From Ascoidea rubescens DSM 1968 (Eukaryota > Ascomycota > Saccharomycetes > Ascoideales > Ascoideaceae): 64,000 bases of DNA. Location: assembly GCF_001661345.1 (NCBI RefSeq), contig NW_017962914.1:150439-214438 (forward strand), in the 5' to 3' direction. A program made the position numbers and the translations under genes. This document shows positions 30,094 to 40,936 of the stretch, one piece after another (within the stretch, counting starts at the first letter, position 1; every line of letters starts with the position of its first letter). The notes under the pieces are model-generated. The model was not told the origin of the DNA. It saw only the letters and a program-made list of their open reading frames with translations, and did not search any database.

Positions 30094-32430
30094 ATGGCTC
30101 CTTCATCTGAACTAGAAGCTATTGGTAATGATTACTTCAATTCTTTAAATGAGTTAACCTTCAATTCTCGTCCAATCATTGTGAACTTGACTGTAATTGC
30201 TCAAGAAAATATTGTCGCTGCTCCTTATATCACAAAAGCTATTCAAAATCGTATTCAATCATGTTTACCAACTCAAAAATTGTTCACTTTATACCTATTA
30301 GACTCTATTTGTAAAAATATTGGTAGTCCCTATACTGTATTATTTGGTTCAAATCTTTACAACATCTTCACTCAAACTTATTCTTTGGTATCCGACCTAC
30401 ATCGAAAAAAATTAATCGACTTGTTTAAAACTTGGTTAACAACTAAAACTGCTACTGGTTTAACTTTATTTCCAATTGCTCAACTTCAAAAAATTGAAGG
30501 CTTTCTAGTTCAAGCTGCTCCATCAAGACAACAACAACAACAAATCCAACAAATCCAACAGATTCAACAAAAACAACAACCAACTTTAAACCAACAATTT
30601 CAACAATTCATTAGCCCTAACCCAATTCAACAACCTCAACCACAACAAAATAATTACAATTACCAATCTCAAAATTTTTCTATTCCAAATCAAAATCAAA
30701 ATAATTATCAAAATTTGCTCAACAATAACAATAATCAAATGATGATCAACCAAAAACCAACTGAATTTCAACCGTTTTTACTTCAAAAATCTTTAATCAA
30801 TACCTCATCAATCGAACTTCCTTTACCAACAAGCCAATCTTTAATCAGTGATATTGACAATTTAAATGCATTAATTAACAAAAAATTAACCCTCAATCAA
30901 TCTGATACAAAATCAAAAGAGAGATTAACAATTTTATCAACTTTGAAAAATTTCCTCAGCACCCAAGTTATGAATGCTAATGATTTACTCAAAATTAAAA
31001 ATCAATTACAATCGATGATTAAAAAAGAACAAGAATCAATGTCTCAAGTTCAAATCCAAAATTTCAATCAAAACTTGTATCATAATCAAAACCAATTTCA
31101 AAACCAAGCTCAAAGTCAATTTCAAAATTTATTGCCCAATCAAAATCAAAATTTAAACCAAATTCCTATTCAAAACCAAAACCAAAACCAAAATCAAAAT
31201 AATTTCAACAACGTTAACACAAATATCAAGCCTATTTTTGGTTCTTTGCAAAACATTATTCAAGCTACTGATCCTAACAATATCGCTAATAGAACAGGAA
31301 TTAATAACAGAAACGGAGGAGGTTTACAAAACTTTTTAAATCAAAGAAACAATAATTCAAATAATTTAGTTAATAGAAATTCTCAATTTAATAGTTTTTC
31401 TAATGTAGCAAACAATACTAATACTAATAATCCACCGCCAAACTTAAGTAATTTATTCCAATCATTAAAACAATTTGGATTACTTAATGAAAAGCAAAAT
31501 AATAACAAAAATTTCCCACCTCAAAAGGACTTTCAAAATTCTAATGTAATTCCTGATAATGAAAATTCTAGCTTGGCTGCTTTCTTTGAAGTTAATATAT
31601 ATGATGACAACTTTCTTGATATCACTCAAGCAACTTTGAATGATAACAAATTTACAACAAAATTTCAAAACTTCCTTAATGCTGATAAGTTAAACAATTG
31701 TGCCAAATGTGGTAAAAGGTTTAGTAAAGATAATTTACATTTAAAGGGTGCTCATTTAGATTGGCATTTCAGAGTTCATGAAAAATTAAAAGAATCAAGT
31801 TTAGTTCAATCCAGAAATTGGTATATGAATGATATTGAGTGGATTGGATTTGATGATCGTGAAACTTTAGATGAATTAGATGATCCTGAAGCTAAAACCA
31901 AAAACCAAAACAACCAAAACAATTCAGCCTCCTCAGGAAATAATAATGGAAACTCGAATTCAAACAATGCTGCCAACAGAGAAGAACACTATGTGATTGT
32001 CCCCACAGAATCCACTGATATGAACACAAAATGTGCCATTTGTAAAGAAGATATTCATGCAATTTGGAGCGATGCTTTAGGCGAATGGATTTGGGAAAAT
32101 TCGATAAAAGAAGGACCAAAAATATTCCACTGGCCCTGTTATCAAGAGAATATAGATAACATCAGAAACTCAACTGCTAAGCCAGAAAGTCCTCAGAAAT
32201 CTAAGAAGAGAAATTTTGATGAAGCCCTTTCTGATTCTGGCAATCACTTTGCTGCTTTATCATCGTTGTTAAACAAAACAAAACAGAAAACTACTCAGCC
32301 TAGTTCTCAATCATATAATTCTTTGAATCTCAATGTAGGAATTTTGAAATCTCTTGCCAATATTCAAAATAATGGCTCTTCTCTAATGGAAAATAGGAAC
32401 AAAGTTCCCAAAAGAGAGACTATAATTTAG
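30094..32430 (+). CDS. PCF11: PCF11, cleavage factor IA subunit and transcription terminator
   Basis: A 778-residue protein. The CTD-interacting domain occupies about residues 1-140 (YFNSLNELTFNSRPIIVNLT, SCLPTQKLFTLYLLDSICKNIG). A Gln/Asn-rich middle follows. Two zinc-binding modules flank the Clp1-binding region: the first at about residue 536 (CAKCGKRF, with HLDWHFRVH), the second at about residue 647 (CAICKEDIHAIWSD, FHWPCYQE). Pcf11 binds the Pol II CTD and couples pre-mRNA 3'-end cleavage with termination. S. cerevisiae Pcf11 has 626 residues; the extra length is Gln/Asn-rich. VID27 converges from the right. No CTG codon was noticed in the conserved parts. Confidence 0.95.
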   Translation: MAPSSELEAIGNDYFNSLNELTFNSRPIIVNLTVIAQENIVAAPYITKAIQNRIQSCLPTQKLFTLYLLDSICKNIGSPYTVLFGSNLYNIFTQTYSLVSDLHRKKLIDLFKTWLTTKTATGLTLFPIAQLQKIEGFLVQAAPSRQQQQQIQQIQQIQQKQQPTLNQQFQQFISPNPIQQPQPQQNNYNYQSQNFSIPNQNQNNYQNLLNNNNNQMMINQKPTEFQPFLLQKSLINTSSIELPLPTSQSLISDIDNLNALINKKLTLNQSDTKSKERLTILSTLKNFLSTQVMNANDLLKIKNQLQSMIKKEQESMSQVQIQNFNQNLYHNQNQFQNQAQSQFQNLLPNQNQNLNQIPIQNQNQNQNQNNFNNVNTNIKPIFGSLQNIIQATDPNNIANRTGINNRNGGGLQNFLNQRNNNSNNLVNRNSQFNSFSNVANNTNTNNPPPNLSNLFQSLKQFGLLNEKQNNNKNFPPQKDFQNSNVIPDNENSSLAAFFEVNIYDDNFLDITQATLNDNKFTTKFQNFLNADKLNNCAKCGKRFSKDNLHLKGAHLDWHFRVHEKLKESSLVQSRNWYMNDIEWIGFDDRETLDELDDPEAKTKNQNNQNNSASSGNNNGNSNSNNAANREEHYVIVPTESTDMNTKCAICKEDIHAIWSDALGEWIWENSIKEGPKIFHWPCYQENIDNIRNSTAKPESPQKSKKRNFDEALSDSGNHFAALSSLLNKTKQKTTQPSSQSYNSLNLNVGILKSLANIQNNGSSLMENRNKVPKRETII

Positions 32431-33003
32431 GTGAGATTCCTAACTGTAAATTACTTTTTTTCATTCAACTTCAATCACTCTGGTTTTTTTGTTCGATATT
32501 TTTTTTTCTGATTTTTTTCTGATTTGCATAATCTCATAATTTACACTCTAAGTTAATTTTTGGCTTACACAAAAATAAACGTCTATTTTTATTAAAACTT
32601 TACATGCTTTGTAGGAATTAAACAATTGACAATGCAGTCAATTAACATTTATTAAAACCAAGTTTGACTATAAAAAGAAGCACACTTATTCCAACAGCAG
32701 AAAGTGGACAGTAACAAAAAAGGCAAAAAAAAATAAAAAAGACATAGGAATTTGGACTGCAACAAATCTGCTTTTTTGTTATAAATAAATAATGGTGTTA
32801 AAAACAGCCCGTAAGGAAAAGGGAGGGAATGATAGGGGATATATAATAAATGATCAATAAAATTGAAACAATAAAAGTTAAGACTAAATTAAAAAAGTGG
32901 CAATATTCAAAACATAATCGAAAAAAAAAGGTTCTCTCCATAAAAAAAAATTAAACTTTGGGCTTTCATGTTTTCATATACTGTTGCCAAAGTTTGAAAT
33001 TAC
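32431..33003. other. Convergent gap between PCF11 and VID27
   Basis: AT-rich with T and A runs. No gene is seen. It presumably holds both 3' ends. Confidence 0.45.
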
Positions 33004-36000
33004 TTAATAAGTTTTGACAATTGAATCTTTATCTATTGGACCTGCCAACGTCTCCCTTGTTGGTTTTTTAAAACTTTTCTTGCTTACCATTGTAACATCA
33101 TCAGTCATAGCAAGAATAACATTCTTATCTGTACCGAATCTAAAGTTCTCAGCCATGACATTTAAATCGTACTTTTTGATAAGATAGGGGTCTTTGTCGC
33201 CTCTAAGAATCTTTTTCAAGGACCATTGAACAACATAAGGTCCAGTTGATGAAATAATAGTAGTTTCTTTGACATCAATACCAGTATTAAAATGAGCCTT
33301 AGTGAAGTCGAGAGCACTCCCAGTTTGTTGTTGCATATATGCGATATGTTGAGGAGAAATTTGTAATCTTCTTGGAATTGGTTTGGAATCTTTAGAGAAA
33401 GATCTCATAAAACCAGTAGAGTTTTTGTATTTTCCTGATTTTATTTTAGCATCAACTAGTAATAAATAAGTTTTGCAGGTGGCCAATACCCATCTACCAT
33501 CGGAAGAAGTTTCAATACCTTTGATTTCTTCACCTAAGCCAGGTAACTGAGTTTTAGCATTGATGCCTAGTCTATCGTATAATCTGATTTCACCAGTCTT
33601 TGAAGCAACAGCTATATTACCAAGTGAAGTTGCTGTCATTGCAGAGAAATTAGTTTTGGTTTTATATTGTTTGTATTCCGAATCGATCAATTTATTTTTG
33701 GAAGAAATTCTAGGATCAAGCTTGAAAAGACCATTTGAAGAAATACCGAGGAAGGTTTGTTCATTAGTCATTTGACTGAATTTTGAAGTTGGATTGAATT
33801 CAACTACAGGAATATCTTCACCCACTTTATACTCTTCTATAACTTTACCCTTTTCAAGATCTAACTTATACAATTCTTTCTTATTTTTCGAACTTTGCAT
33901 AATCAAGGAACGATCTTCAGTATGTAACATAATTTTATCTGGATTAAAACTCTTGCCTTGTAAATCTTTAATATTTTCAATAGCATTTTGAAAATTTAAA
34001 CTGTCATCATCAGTTTTAAAGACACCGATTTTATCACCTCTAACAACATAGGATCTATCATTTTTATAAGAAACCGTCAAGGCAGAATTTTTATCGTTAT
34101 TATTTCTGAATTTTTGATTATTATATTTTTGATTATCCTCATTAAAGAGGTCATCATCAGAAAAATCTTCTTTTTTTTTCTTTGAAATACAAATTTTTGA
34201 GTTTTTATTGGTATCAAAATCAGATTCGAGATCAGTTTCGGTTTGTGAATGCGTTTGATCATCATCATAATAATTGACATCGATGTCATCTTTATCGTAT
34301 TGCTCGATTTCTTCAATATCTGATTTATTATCCAAGTCTAAATTATTGAAAGCATCAAGAATATAACTTTCATCGTTTTTTTTAAAATTTCCCCACTTGA
34401 TTTTATTTAATGATTCCCATAAAGCGCTCATAAAAGCAGATTGAAAATTGGATAATTCTTCAAATGTGTTAAATTTCAATAACCAAGATAAGGCTCTCTC
34501 TTGAATAAAATAATTGAAAATGAATGATAAATGGTCAAAATTAAAAGTTGGAGCCATGTTTTGATCAATTAATGGACCCAAGATGAAATCATTGCTAATT
34601 TTTTTATCATTTGATGTGGTTTTATTTTTAGCATTTTGAAGATCGTTTTTTTTTTCTTCTTCAGAATAATTTTGAATAATTAACCAGTATTGCCAATTTC
34701 CCGAATTTAATATTGAAGTTTTAACAACTTGTTTTTGCAAAATAAAGGATTCTGAGTCTGGATTGTATAAATGTAATTCAGCATAATCCGTTGAGATTAC
34801 GTCACCTTGAGGAACTTGAGGAAGAAAAAGATCTGGATCAGTGTCATTATCTGAATCGGATTCAACAAATAGTTTATCATTTTTATCAATTTTATCAATT
34901 TTCACAGCAGGAGATTTAATAGAAGACTTTTGAGTAGACTCAATAGATTTTTTGATTGGAGATCTGATTGGAGATTCAATTAGACGATTGGTTGAGGAAT
35001 TTGGTGCTTTGGCAGTAGTTTTGACAGGTGTTTTGACAGGTGTTTTAATAGGGGTTTTAATAGGGGTTTTGATAGGGGTTTTGGTAGAAGTCTTGATAGG
35101 TGTTTTAATTGTTGATTCAGGTAAATTGTTTTTATTTGATGATAAAGATCTTGAATTTGATTCTTGGTTTAATTTTTGCTCTTTTTTTTGATTTGGAGTT
35201 AAATTAGTATTTAACTGTGATTGTATCTTTGATTTTGGTTTTGAGGGTGATTTCAATGACTGTTTTGTACTTGATCTTAATCTTGATCTATATGTATTAA
35301 CAGGGGAGGTATCATGATAATCACTGTCAAAATCATCGTCAGATGAATCCTCCAATGGATTATTATTATCCTCTTCATCTGCATATGCATATTCATCATC
35401 ATTGTTATGTTTATTGAGAGATATTATAGATGATGATGATGATGATGATATATATAAGACATCATTATCATTGATACTATTGTTAAGTTCATTGACATCA
35501 ATGACAAATTCTTCTAAATCTTCATCCGAACAACTAACAGATGATTTTGAGTATTTCTTCTCGTATTCGCATTTATAGATTGTTTTAACGAATTTGTTGA
35601 TTAAATTTTTGTTTACCGAATTATCAACTATGAATTGAAATCTATCACCATCGTCACCAAATAAATCAAACCATGATACAATTTGATTTCCATCAGTATG
35701 ATTGATAAAAGTATGAAATTTTAAAGATTGGTCAATAACAAAGATTTTTTCATCTGAGGTAGAGGAATTGCTGTTGTTCAAAATAGAATTGTTGTAATTA
35801 CCATCATCAACCTCCTCGTTCTCATTCAAATCCTCTTCACCCTCTTGGTAAGCTCTTTGGATAACTAATTGGTAGTTGAAAGGAATGGAGGATTGTCGAA
35901 TGGTAGCAACGCAGTCGTTGTAGAGACACTCACTTTCGCTCTTTGGCGAGGCAGGAGATCTCGACAAGATTAATTGGCCCGATGGAATCGCAACCAACTC

Positions 36001-36042
36001 GTCCTTCAAGGATGGTCTGAGTATCTTCTTCAAAAAATTCAT
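33004..36042 (-). CDS. VID27: VID27-family protein
   Basis: A 1012-residue protein starting MNFLKKILRPSLKDELVAIPSGQLIL, the family's conserved opening. The N-terminal part has PH-like segments (KFHTFINHTDGNQIVSWFDL). Acidic low-complexity stretches follow. The C-terminal third is a WD-like propeller: MLHTEDRSLIMQSS, FLGISSNGLFKLDPRISSKNK, AVASKTGEIRLYDRLGINAK, WVLATCKTYLLLVDAKI, and ends near KKPTRETLAGPIDKDSIVKTY. S. cerevisiae Vid27 (782 residues) was found in a screen for vacuolar degradation of fructose-1,6-bisphosphatase; its biochemical role is unknown. A Lys-Thr-Pro-Ile repeat (about nt 35020-35100) may be a target of proline-directed kinases. Upstream lie CACGTG (36162) and an inverted repeat (36194-36217). 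Confidence 0.95.
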   Translation of the reverse strand: MNFLKKILRPSLKDELVAIPSGQLILSRSPASPKSESECLYNDCVATIRQSSIPFNYQLVIQRAYQEGEEDLNENEEVDDGNYNNSILNNSNSSTSDEKIFVIDQSLKFHTFINHTDGNQIVSWFDLFGDDGDRFQFIVDNSVNKNLINKFVKTIYKCEYEKKYSKSSVSCSDEDLEEFVIDVNELNNSINDNDVLYISSSSSSSIISLNKHNNDDEYAYADEEDNNNPLEDSSDDDFDSDYHDTSPVNTYRSRLRSSTKQSLKSPSKPKSKIQSQLNTNLTPNQKKEQKLNQESNSRSLSSNKNNLPESTIKTPIKTSTKTPIKTPIKTPIKTPVKTPVKTTAKAPNSSTNRLIESPIRSPIKKSIESTQKSSIKSPAVKIDKIDKNDKLFVESDSDNDTDPDLFLPQVPQGDVISTDYAELHLYNPDSESFILQKQVVKTSILNSGNWQYWLIIQNYSEEEKKNDLQNAKNKTTSNDKKISNDFILGPLIDQNMAPTFNFDHLSFIFNYFIQERALSWLLKFNTFEELSNFQSAFMSALWESLNKIKWGNFKKNDESYILDAFNNLDLDNKSDIEEIEQYDKDDIDVNYYDDDQTHSQTETDLESDFDTNKNSKICISKKKKEDFSDDDLFNEDNQKYNNQKFRNNNDKNSALTVSYKNDRSYVVRGDKIGVFKTDDDSLNFQNAIENIKDLQGKSFNPDKIMLHTEDRSLIMQSSKNKKELYKLDLEKGKVIEEYKVGEDIPVVEFNPTSKFSQMTNEQTFLGISSNGLFKLDPRISSKNKLIDSEYKQYKTKTNFSAMTATSLGNIAVASKTGEIRLYDRLGINAKTQLPGLGEEIKGIETSSDGRWVLATCKTYLLLVDAKIKSGKYKNSTGFMRSFSKDSKPIPRRLQISPQHIAYMQQQTGSALDFTKAHFNTGIDVKETTIISSTGPYVVQWSLKKILRGDKDPYLIKKYDLNVMAENFRFGTDKNVILAMTDDVTMVSKKSFKKPTRETLAGPIDKDSIVKTY

Positions 36043-36484
36043 GTCTGCAACGAGGTATCTTCAGCTAACTGCTCAGTGTTTGGTGAAACACCTCTCAGCG
36101 AATCTCTGATCTGATGGTTATTTATTTACCATTTTGCTTATCCCCAAACAAAAAAATAGTGCACGTGACTCAAATCAACGCCACCCACATGGATTGGAAC
36201 CACTCGTTTGGTTCCAAGATTATTTCTACTTTGGGAACAAGAGCCACATCAGTGGATTTGTTGCTTTATACGGAACGGCGTTGTTTTGTATTTTGCGTGC
36301 TTTTCTCGTCTTCGTCATTTACGGGTTTCGGAAGCAGAGAAAAAAACTAAAGACGATGTTAAATTGATGCAAAAAGAACTGAAAGTGCAGGAAAATCGTT
36401 ATAAAAGAGCTATAATATAATAGAGAAAAAACTAAAGAAAATTAAAGAGTCGTCGCTTAGAGGAAATTTCGTTAAATGGTTCAA
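36043..36484. promoter_or_regulatory. VID27 upstream region
   Basis: It lies between the VID27 start and the stop of the zinc-finger gene. It has CACGTG at 36162-36167 (120 bp before VID27) and an inverted repeat at 36194-36217. Small overlapping frames here show no family features. Confidence 0.5.
36194..36217. promoter_or_regulatory. Inverted repeat containing GAACCACNNNTTTGGTTC
   Basis: A perfect 9-bp stem, TTGGAACCA with TGGTTCCAA, around a 6-base loop, 152-175 bp upstream of VID27 and 26 bp from a CACGTG. It shares its 18-bp core with the hairpin at 28752-28790. No known element is recognised. Confidence 0.6.
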
Positions 36485-39400
36485 TTATTCACTGAGTGAG
36501 TGAGATTTAAATCGATCATCAACTCTTGCTTGGTATTCATTTGAACTGCCTCTTGAGGAAGTTTCATTGAATGAATAACTGTTTCTTCTCTCAATGGCTT
36601 CTTGTTCCATCGAAGGTTCGTTTGAATCACCTGTAAAGTTGATGAGATTACTGATGGAGTTGGTATTGTTGTTTCGGACTGGTCTAAATCCTTTATTATC
36701 AGCAATACCATTGATGCTGTTGTGCTGTGTGTTGTCATTGTTGCTATGTGACATATGTCTTTCATTGCTGCTATTACTGGCGTTATTATCATTAATGGGT
36801 GTGTTTGCAAAGCTATTTTGGCTAACAATAGTGTTTTTTAAATGGTTGTGACTATGTTGGTTAATCATACCTATTTCTCTAATATTAGGATAGCTTGTTG
36901 GTTGCAAATTATAGCTTGAAGCCGAAGATAAACTAGAGGTAATTGGCAATGGCAATTGCCTTGGTGATTTCTTAGAATGCGAATGTAAAAATGGTGAGCT
37001 ATAGGTATTATTGATTATAATCTCGGATTGAGGAACATAATTTTGAGGTCGAGGTAATATGGGTGGTAAAAAAATTCTTTGTTGATTATCTTTTGAAAAA
37101 TTTGAATTACTTTGAAAACTATTCAAATTAGTATCTCTCAATATTGGCTTTTCAATGTTGTTTGAATTTAGAATACTACTAATTTTATTATTATCGTGAG
37201 AAAGGTTAAAAGTACTATTAACAATATTTGAGTTTCTGTTATTATCTGCAATATTGTTACTATTATCTGTAATAGCATTATTATTATTGGTGTTGGTGTT
37301 GCTATCGTGATTTTCGATTTGGTTATTAATGTTATTATTTTCAATACAATGGTTATATTGATTAAGATTTAATGAATTATGATTAATGGTGCTTCTATCA
37401 TCACTCCACTGACTATACAGTAACATTGAATTCGAATGAGCCAATGGTACACCTCTGGGACTTGAGGTAAAGGGGCTGGTAGAATAAGAATTAGCTCTAC
37501 CATGTGGATTTTTATTAAATTCATTCAATGGATTAGAAACTGTTCCAATACTTGTTTGGTTATTCATCAGAAACGATCTATTAAGCATTACTTTATCATC
37601 AATTGGTTTCTCTTTACTAACTTCATTGATTGTATTGTTTTTATTTTTATTGTTATTATTAGGGTTGGTGTTGGTGTTGGTGTTGAAGAACGAATTATTA
37701 CTTAGTACACTTGAAGTTGATGTGATAGCTGAATTGTTATTTAATATTATACCTGAATCATTACTATCCACTGAATTGGTTCTGGATATTTTGCTCTGAA
37801 GTCTATCATAGATCTCATTCATACTACTTCTGAAACTCCTTATGAAGTTTTCAATTGATATTGAATATTTATTATTGTTGTTAATAGAATTATTTCCGTG
37901 GAAATTTTGATAATTGGTGCCAAAATTTAAGAAATTTAACCAATTAACAAACAATTCATCAATACTTCTTAGATAGTAGCACAACAAATCGTTGTCAATG
38001 TATGATTCATCTTTTATATTTTTATAGCTTTCAGTTCCAACATTAAATTTATAATTTGGGCCATTATTCGAATCTGATTTGAAAGTCAAGCCCATTTGCT
38101 TAATTAGATAAATAATTGATTGAAGAATTGGGGAATCCATCAATGCTTGGATTCTCATACTACTATTGGGCGAATCCTTATTATCTTCCAATTGAACAAA
38201 TAATTTAATTAGAATTAGAAAATTTTCAGTTAAAAACTTTAAAAAATTATTTGGCAATTTGAGAAAATATTTCAAGAAGATCAAATGATTTGTACTGCTC
38301 ATAAACATATTGCTACCATAGTGGTCTTTGGTAGGATTATTGTTATCATTTTTATTTGACAAAATGAGTGAGTTGATTAAATAACTAATGAATAATAGAG
38401 GTAAAGATGTTAGACCTAGATTATTGTTAATGACAAAGGATTTGGCTACCTTGTTAATATTCCTATTACTTTTATTGATGATTGAGTAGTTGAAGGATTG
38501 GTTAGCAATTGTTTCCGATGTATCAAAAAATTTTGATAAAGATTTTGTAATTGAGTCAAAAGAATTTTGGTCATTGAATAGGAAATTGACAAAATTTGAT
38601 AGGGAAGAAGGATCTGAATTTTTTAGATTAATTTCAGTAAAGACTGAGTCGATAAAACTATTGTCAAAAGTGAATTCCTTTATAGTTAGATATAATAGAT
38701 CCCAGTGGATTTCGTTATTGGGGATGATTAGATAATTGATTAACAAGTCCTGTAGTAGTTTATCTGTGCAGTTAATTAGGAATTTTTTTTTGAATATGAT
38801 GATGAGATTATAAATATTGATTAGATCTTGGTTGATGTTATTGTTGATTAGCATGTCGCTAAAGTTGTTCATGTTGAGCATTGTATTTGAAGAGTTTATG
38901 ATGATATTTTCTACAAAGTTATTTGAGGGGCTATCGATGTTGTTATTAATTCTGGAGGAGGTGTTGAATTGCTGATAATTTGAGTTGTTGTTTAGAGATT
39001 TATTAGCCATGATGATTGAGTTGTGAATTAAGTTTTTTGAGTTATTAAAAAGGTTGTTATTTAGCTGGTTGAATTTGAGGCTTTGAAGTTCATTTGAGAG
39101 GCCCATTATTATGCAGTTTTCTCTAAAGGATAAGTTTTTGAAGAAGAATTGATTGGTTGAAATGGTTGTGTTGAGGTCATTTTGGTCAGTTTTGATGATG
39201 ATGTTTTTGAGTAGGGAGTCTGGGGATTTAGTTAAATTTGATAAAATTGATTTTAAAGTTTCATTTTCATTTTCGTTTTCATTTTCAATTTGATTATTTA
39301 ACTTATTGTTATTGTTATTGTTATTGTTATTGTTATTGTTATTGTTATTGTTATTGTTATTGTTATTGTTATTATTATTGTTATTGATATTATTATTATT

Positions 39401-39711
39401 AGATTGATTGTTATTAGATTGATTGTTATTAGATTGATTGTTATTAGATTGATTGTTATTAGATTGATTGTTGAAAGAATTGGAGGGATTAATTAGGAAT
39501 TTATTTAAGAAAATGGAATGAACTTTTGGAGGTTTTTTATTAAAGTAGAGAGAGAATTTGGATAGTAGATTATATATATACCAGTAATTGAAGAGTTCCG
39601 ATATTTTGTTTATATCATTATTGAGCAAATTATTCGTATCAGTTACTATTGTGAAGATAGCGTCATCGAGACAGTCGAAGATTGAATGAATTGGGATGAA
39701 GTTGTTGTTCA

Positions 39712-39751
<40 letters not shown>

Positions 39752-40936
39752 GTCATTGTCAATGTTGTTGAAAAAGTAGAGAGAGATGTAGGCTAATATG
39801 GTTAGAGGCTGGATGATTTCTATTGGTTGGTTGATATTTTTGAATAGTAGAGACCAAGATTTATTAAAGTATTGGAGACAGTCGTTGATTTTTGAGAATT
39901 CTGCAGCACCAAAAGCTAGAATAGCGAAGAATAAACTTGAATTGTTGATGTTGTTGATGTTGTCATTGATGTTGTTGGTGGTTGTGCTGTTGATGTTGGT
40001 ACTAATGGACAAGCTTTGTAGAGTAGGTGGTATTGATAGGGATAGTAGTTTATTTAAGTTTAATATGACTGGTAGTTTTATGTTAGAGATTGTACCCCAA
40101 ATTAAGAAATAGTTTGAGATTTTGGAAGAAGATAGGATCAAGTCTACGGTGTTTATGTCGTTATCGATGTTATTGGTGTTGATGTTGGTGTTGAAGAATT
40201 TGATGGGGATTAGATGGTTGTTTTGAAAGATTAGGTTTGAGAATTTTTTGCTTAAAGTTAGTAGGAGAATTAGGTTTCTTTCTGATAAAGAGTAAAAATT
40301 GGAGGAAATAATGTGGTTATTGGAGTTGTTGGTATTAGAATTGTCGTTAGAGGTATTATTGTTATTGTTATTATTATTATTATTAGTTGAAGTTGAGTTG
40401 GAGGGAGATTTTCTTTTTCTTGACGAAGTCTTTTTAGTTATTTTATTATTTGATAGGATTTTGGGAGATTGGAGTTTTTGATTTTTGGGAGAGTTTTTAA
40501 TTGAGGCAAGAGGATCATTGGGTGAAATTGTAGACAAGTTTGTGTTTAATTGATTGAAAGTGTTTTGATTTGAGTGAATCAATGGGCTCTGGGAAGGAGA
40601 GGAAGAGGAAGAAGAAGGAGAAGAAATGGATGAGGGAGAGATTATAGAAGTGGTGTTATTAAGAGAGGTTGAAGTGGGAGTAGAAGTGGTGGTGGTGGTG
40701 GTGGTGGAAGTAGTGAGTTTTGGTTTGTTATTCCTAGTAACGTTGGCAGTATTTTGATCACAGTGGACAGTTCTTAAGTGTCTTTGCAATAGGTCTCTTC
40801 TGACAAATTTCACAAAACAGATTGTACAATTAAAGGGTTTTTCATTGGTGTGAGATCTTTCGTGCCTTGATTTATGTTCTGATCTTGAAAAGCATTTGGG
40901 ACAAAAAGAGCATATATATCTTCTCGCAGAGGGCAT
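36485..40936 (-). CDS. C2H2 zinc-finger transcription factor, Asn-rich
   Basis: A 1483-residue protein starting MPSARRYICSFCPKCFSRSE. Two adjacent C2H2 fingers sit at the very N-terminus, with ligands Cys9, Cys12, His25, His29 and Cys37, Cys40, His53, His58. The second finger contains KFVRRDLLQRHLRTVH, the class found in the Adr1/Rsf2/Usv1-like yeast regulators. A Ser/Pro/Lys linker follows, then a long region with helices resembling the fungal transcription-factor middle domain (AILAFGAAEFSKINDCLQYF, IQPLTILAYISLYFFN). Long Asn runs and a QSNNN repeat interrupt it. I cannot assign an orthologue. The start is the first ATG; the frame upstream lacks one. It is the largest gene in the window, with a 3.1 kb gene-free stretch upstream. 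Confidence 0.85.
39304..39390 (-). repeat. GTTATT array (poly-Asn) in the zinc-finger gene
   Basis: Plus-strand GTTATT units, about thirteen, encode AAT-AAC pairs on the minus strand. A second run of TTA units lies at about 39713-39751. Confidence 0.85.
39399..39473 (-). repeat. 15-bp repeat encoding QSNNN in the zinc-finger gene
   Basis: Five nearly exact tandem copies of a 15-bp unit (plus strand ATTGATTGTTATTAG). They encode Gln-Ser-Asn-Asn-Asn in frame. The high identity suggests recent expansion. Confidence 0.85.
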
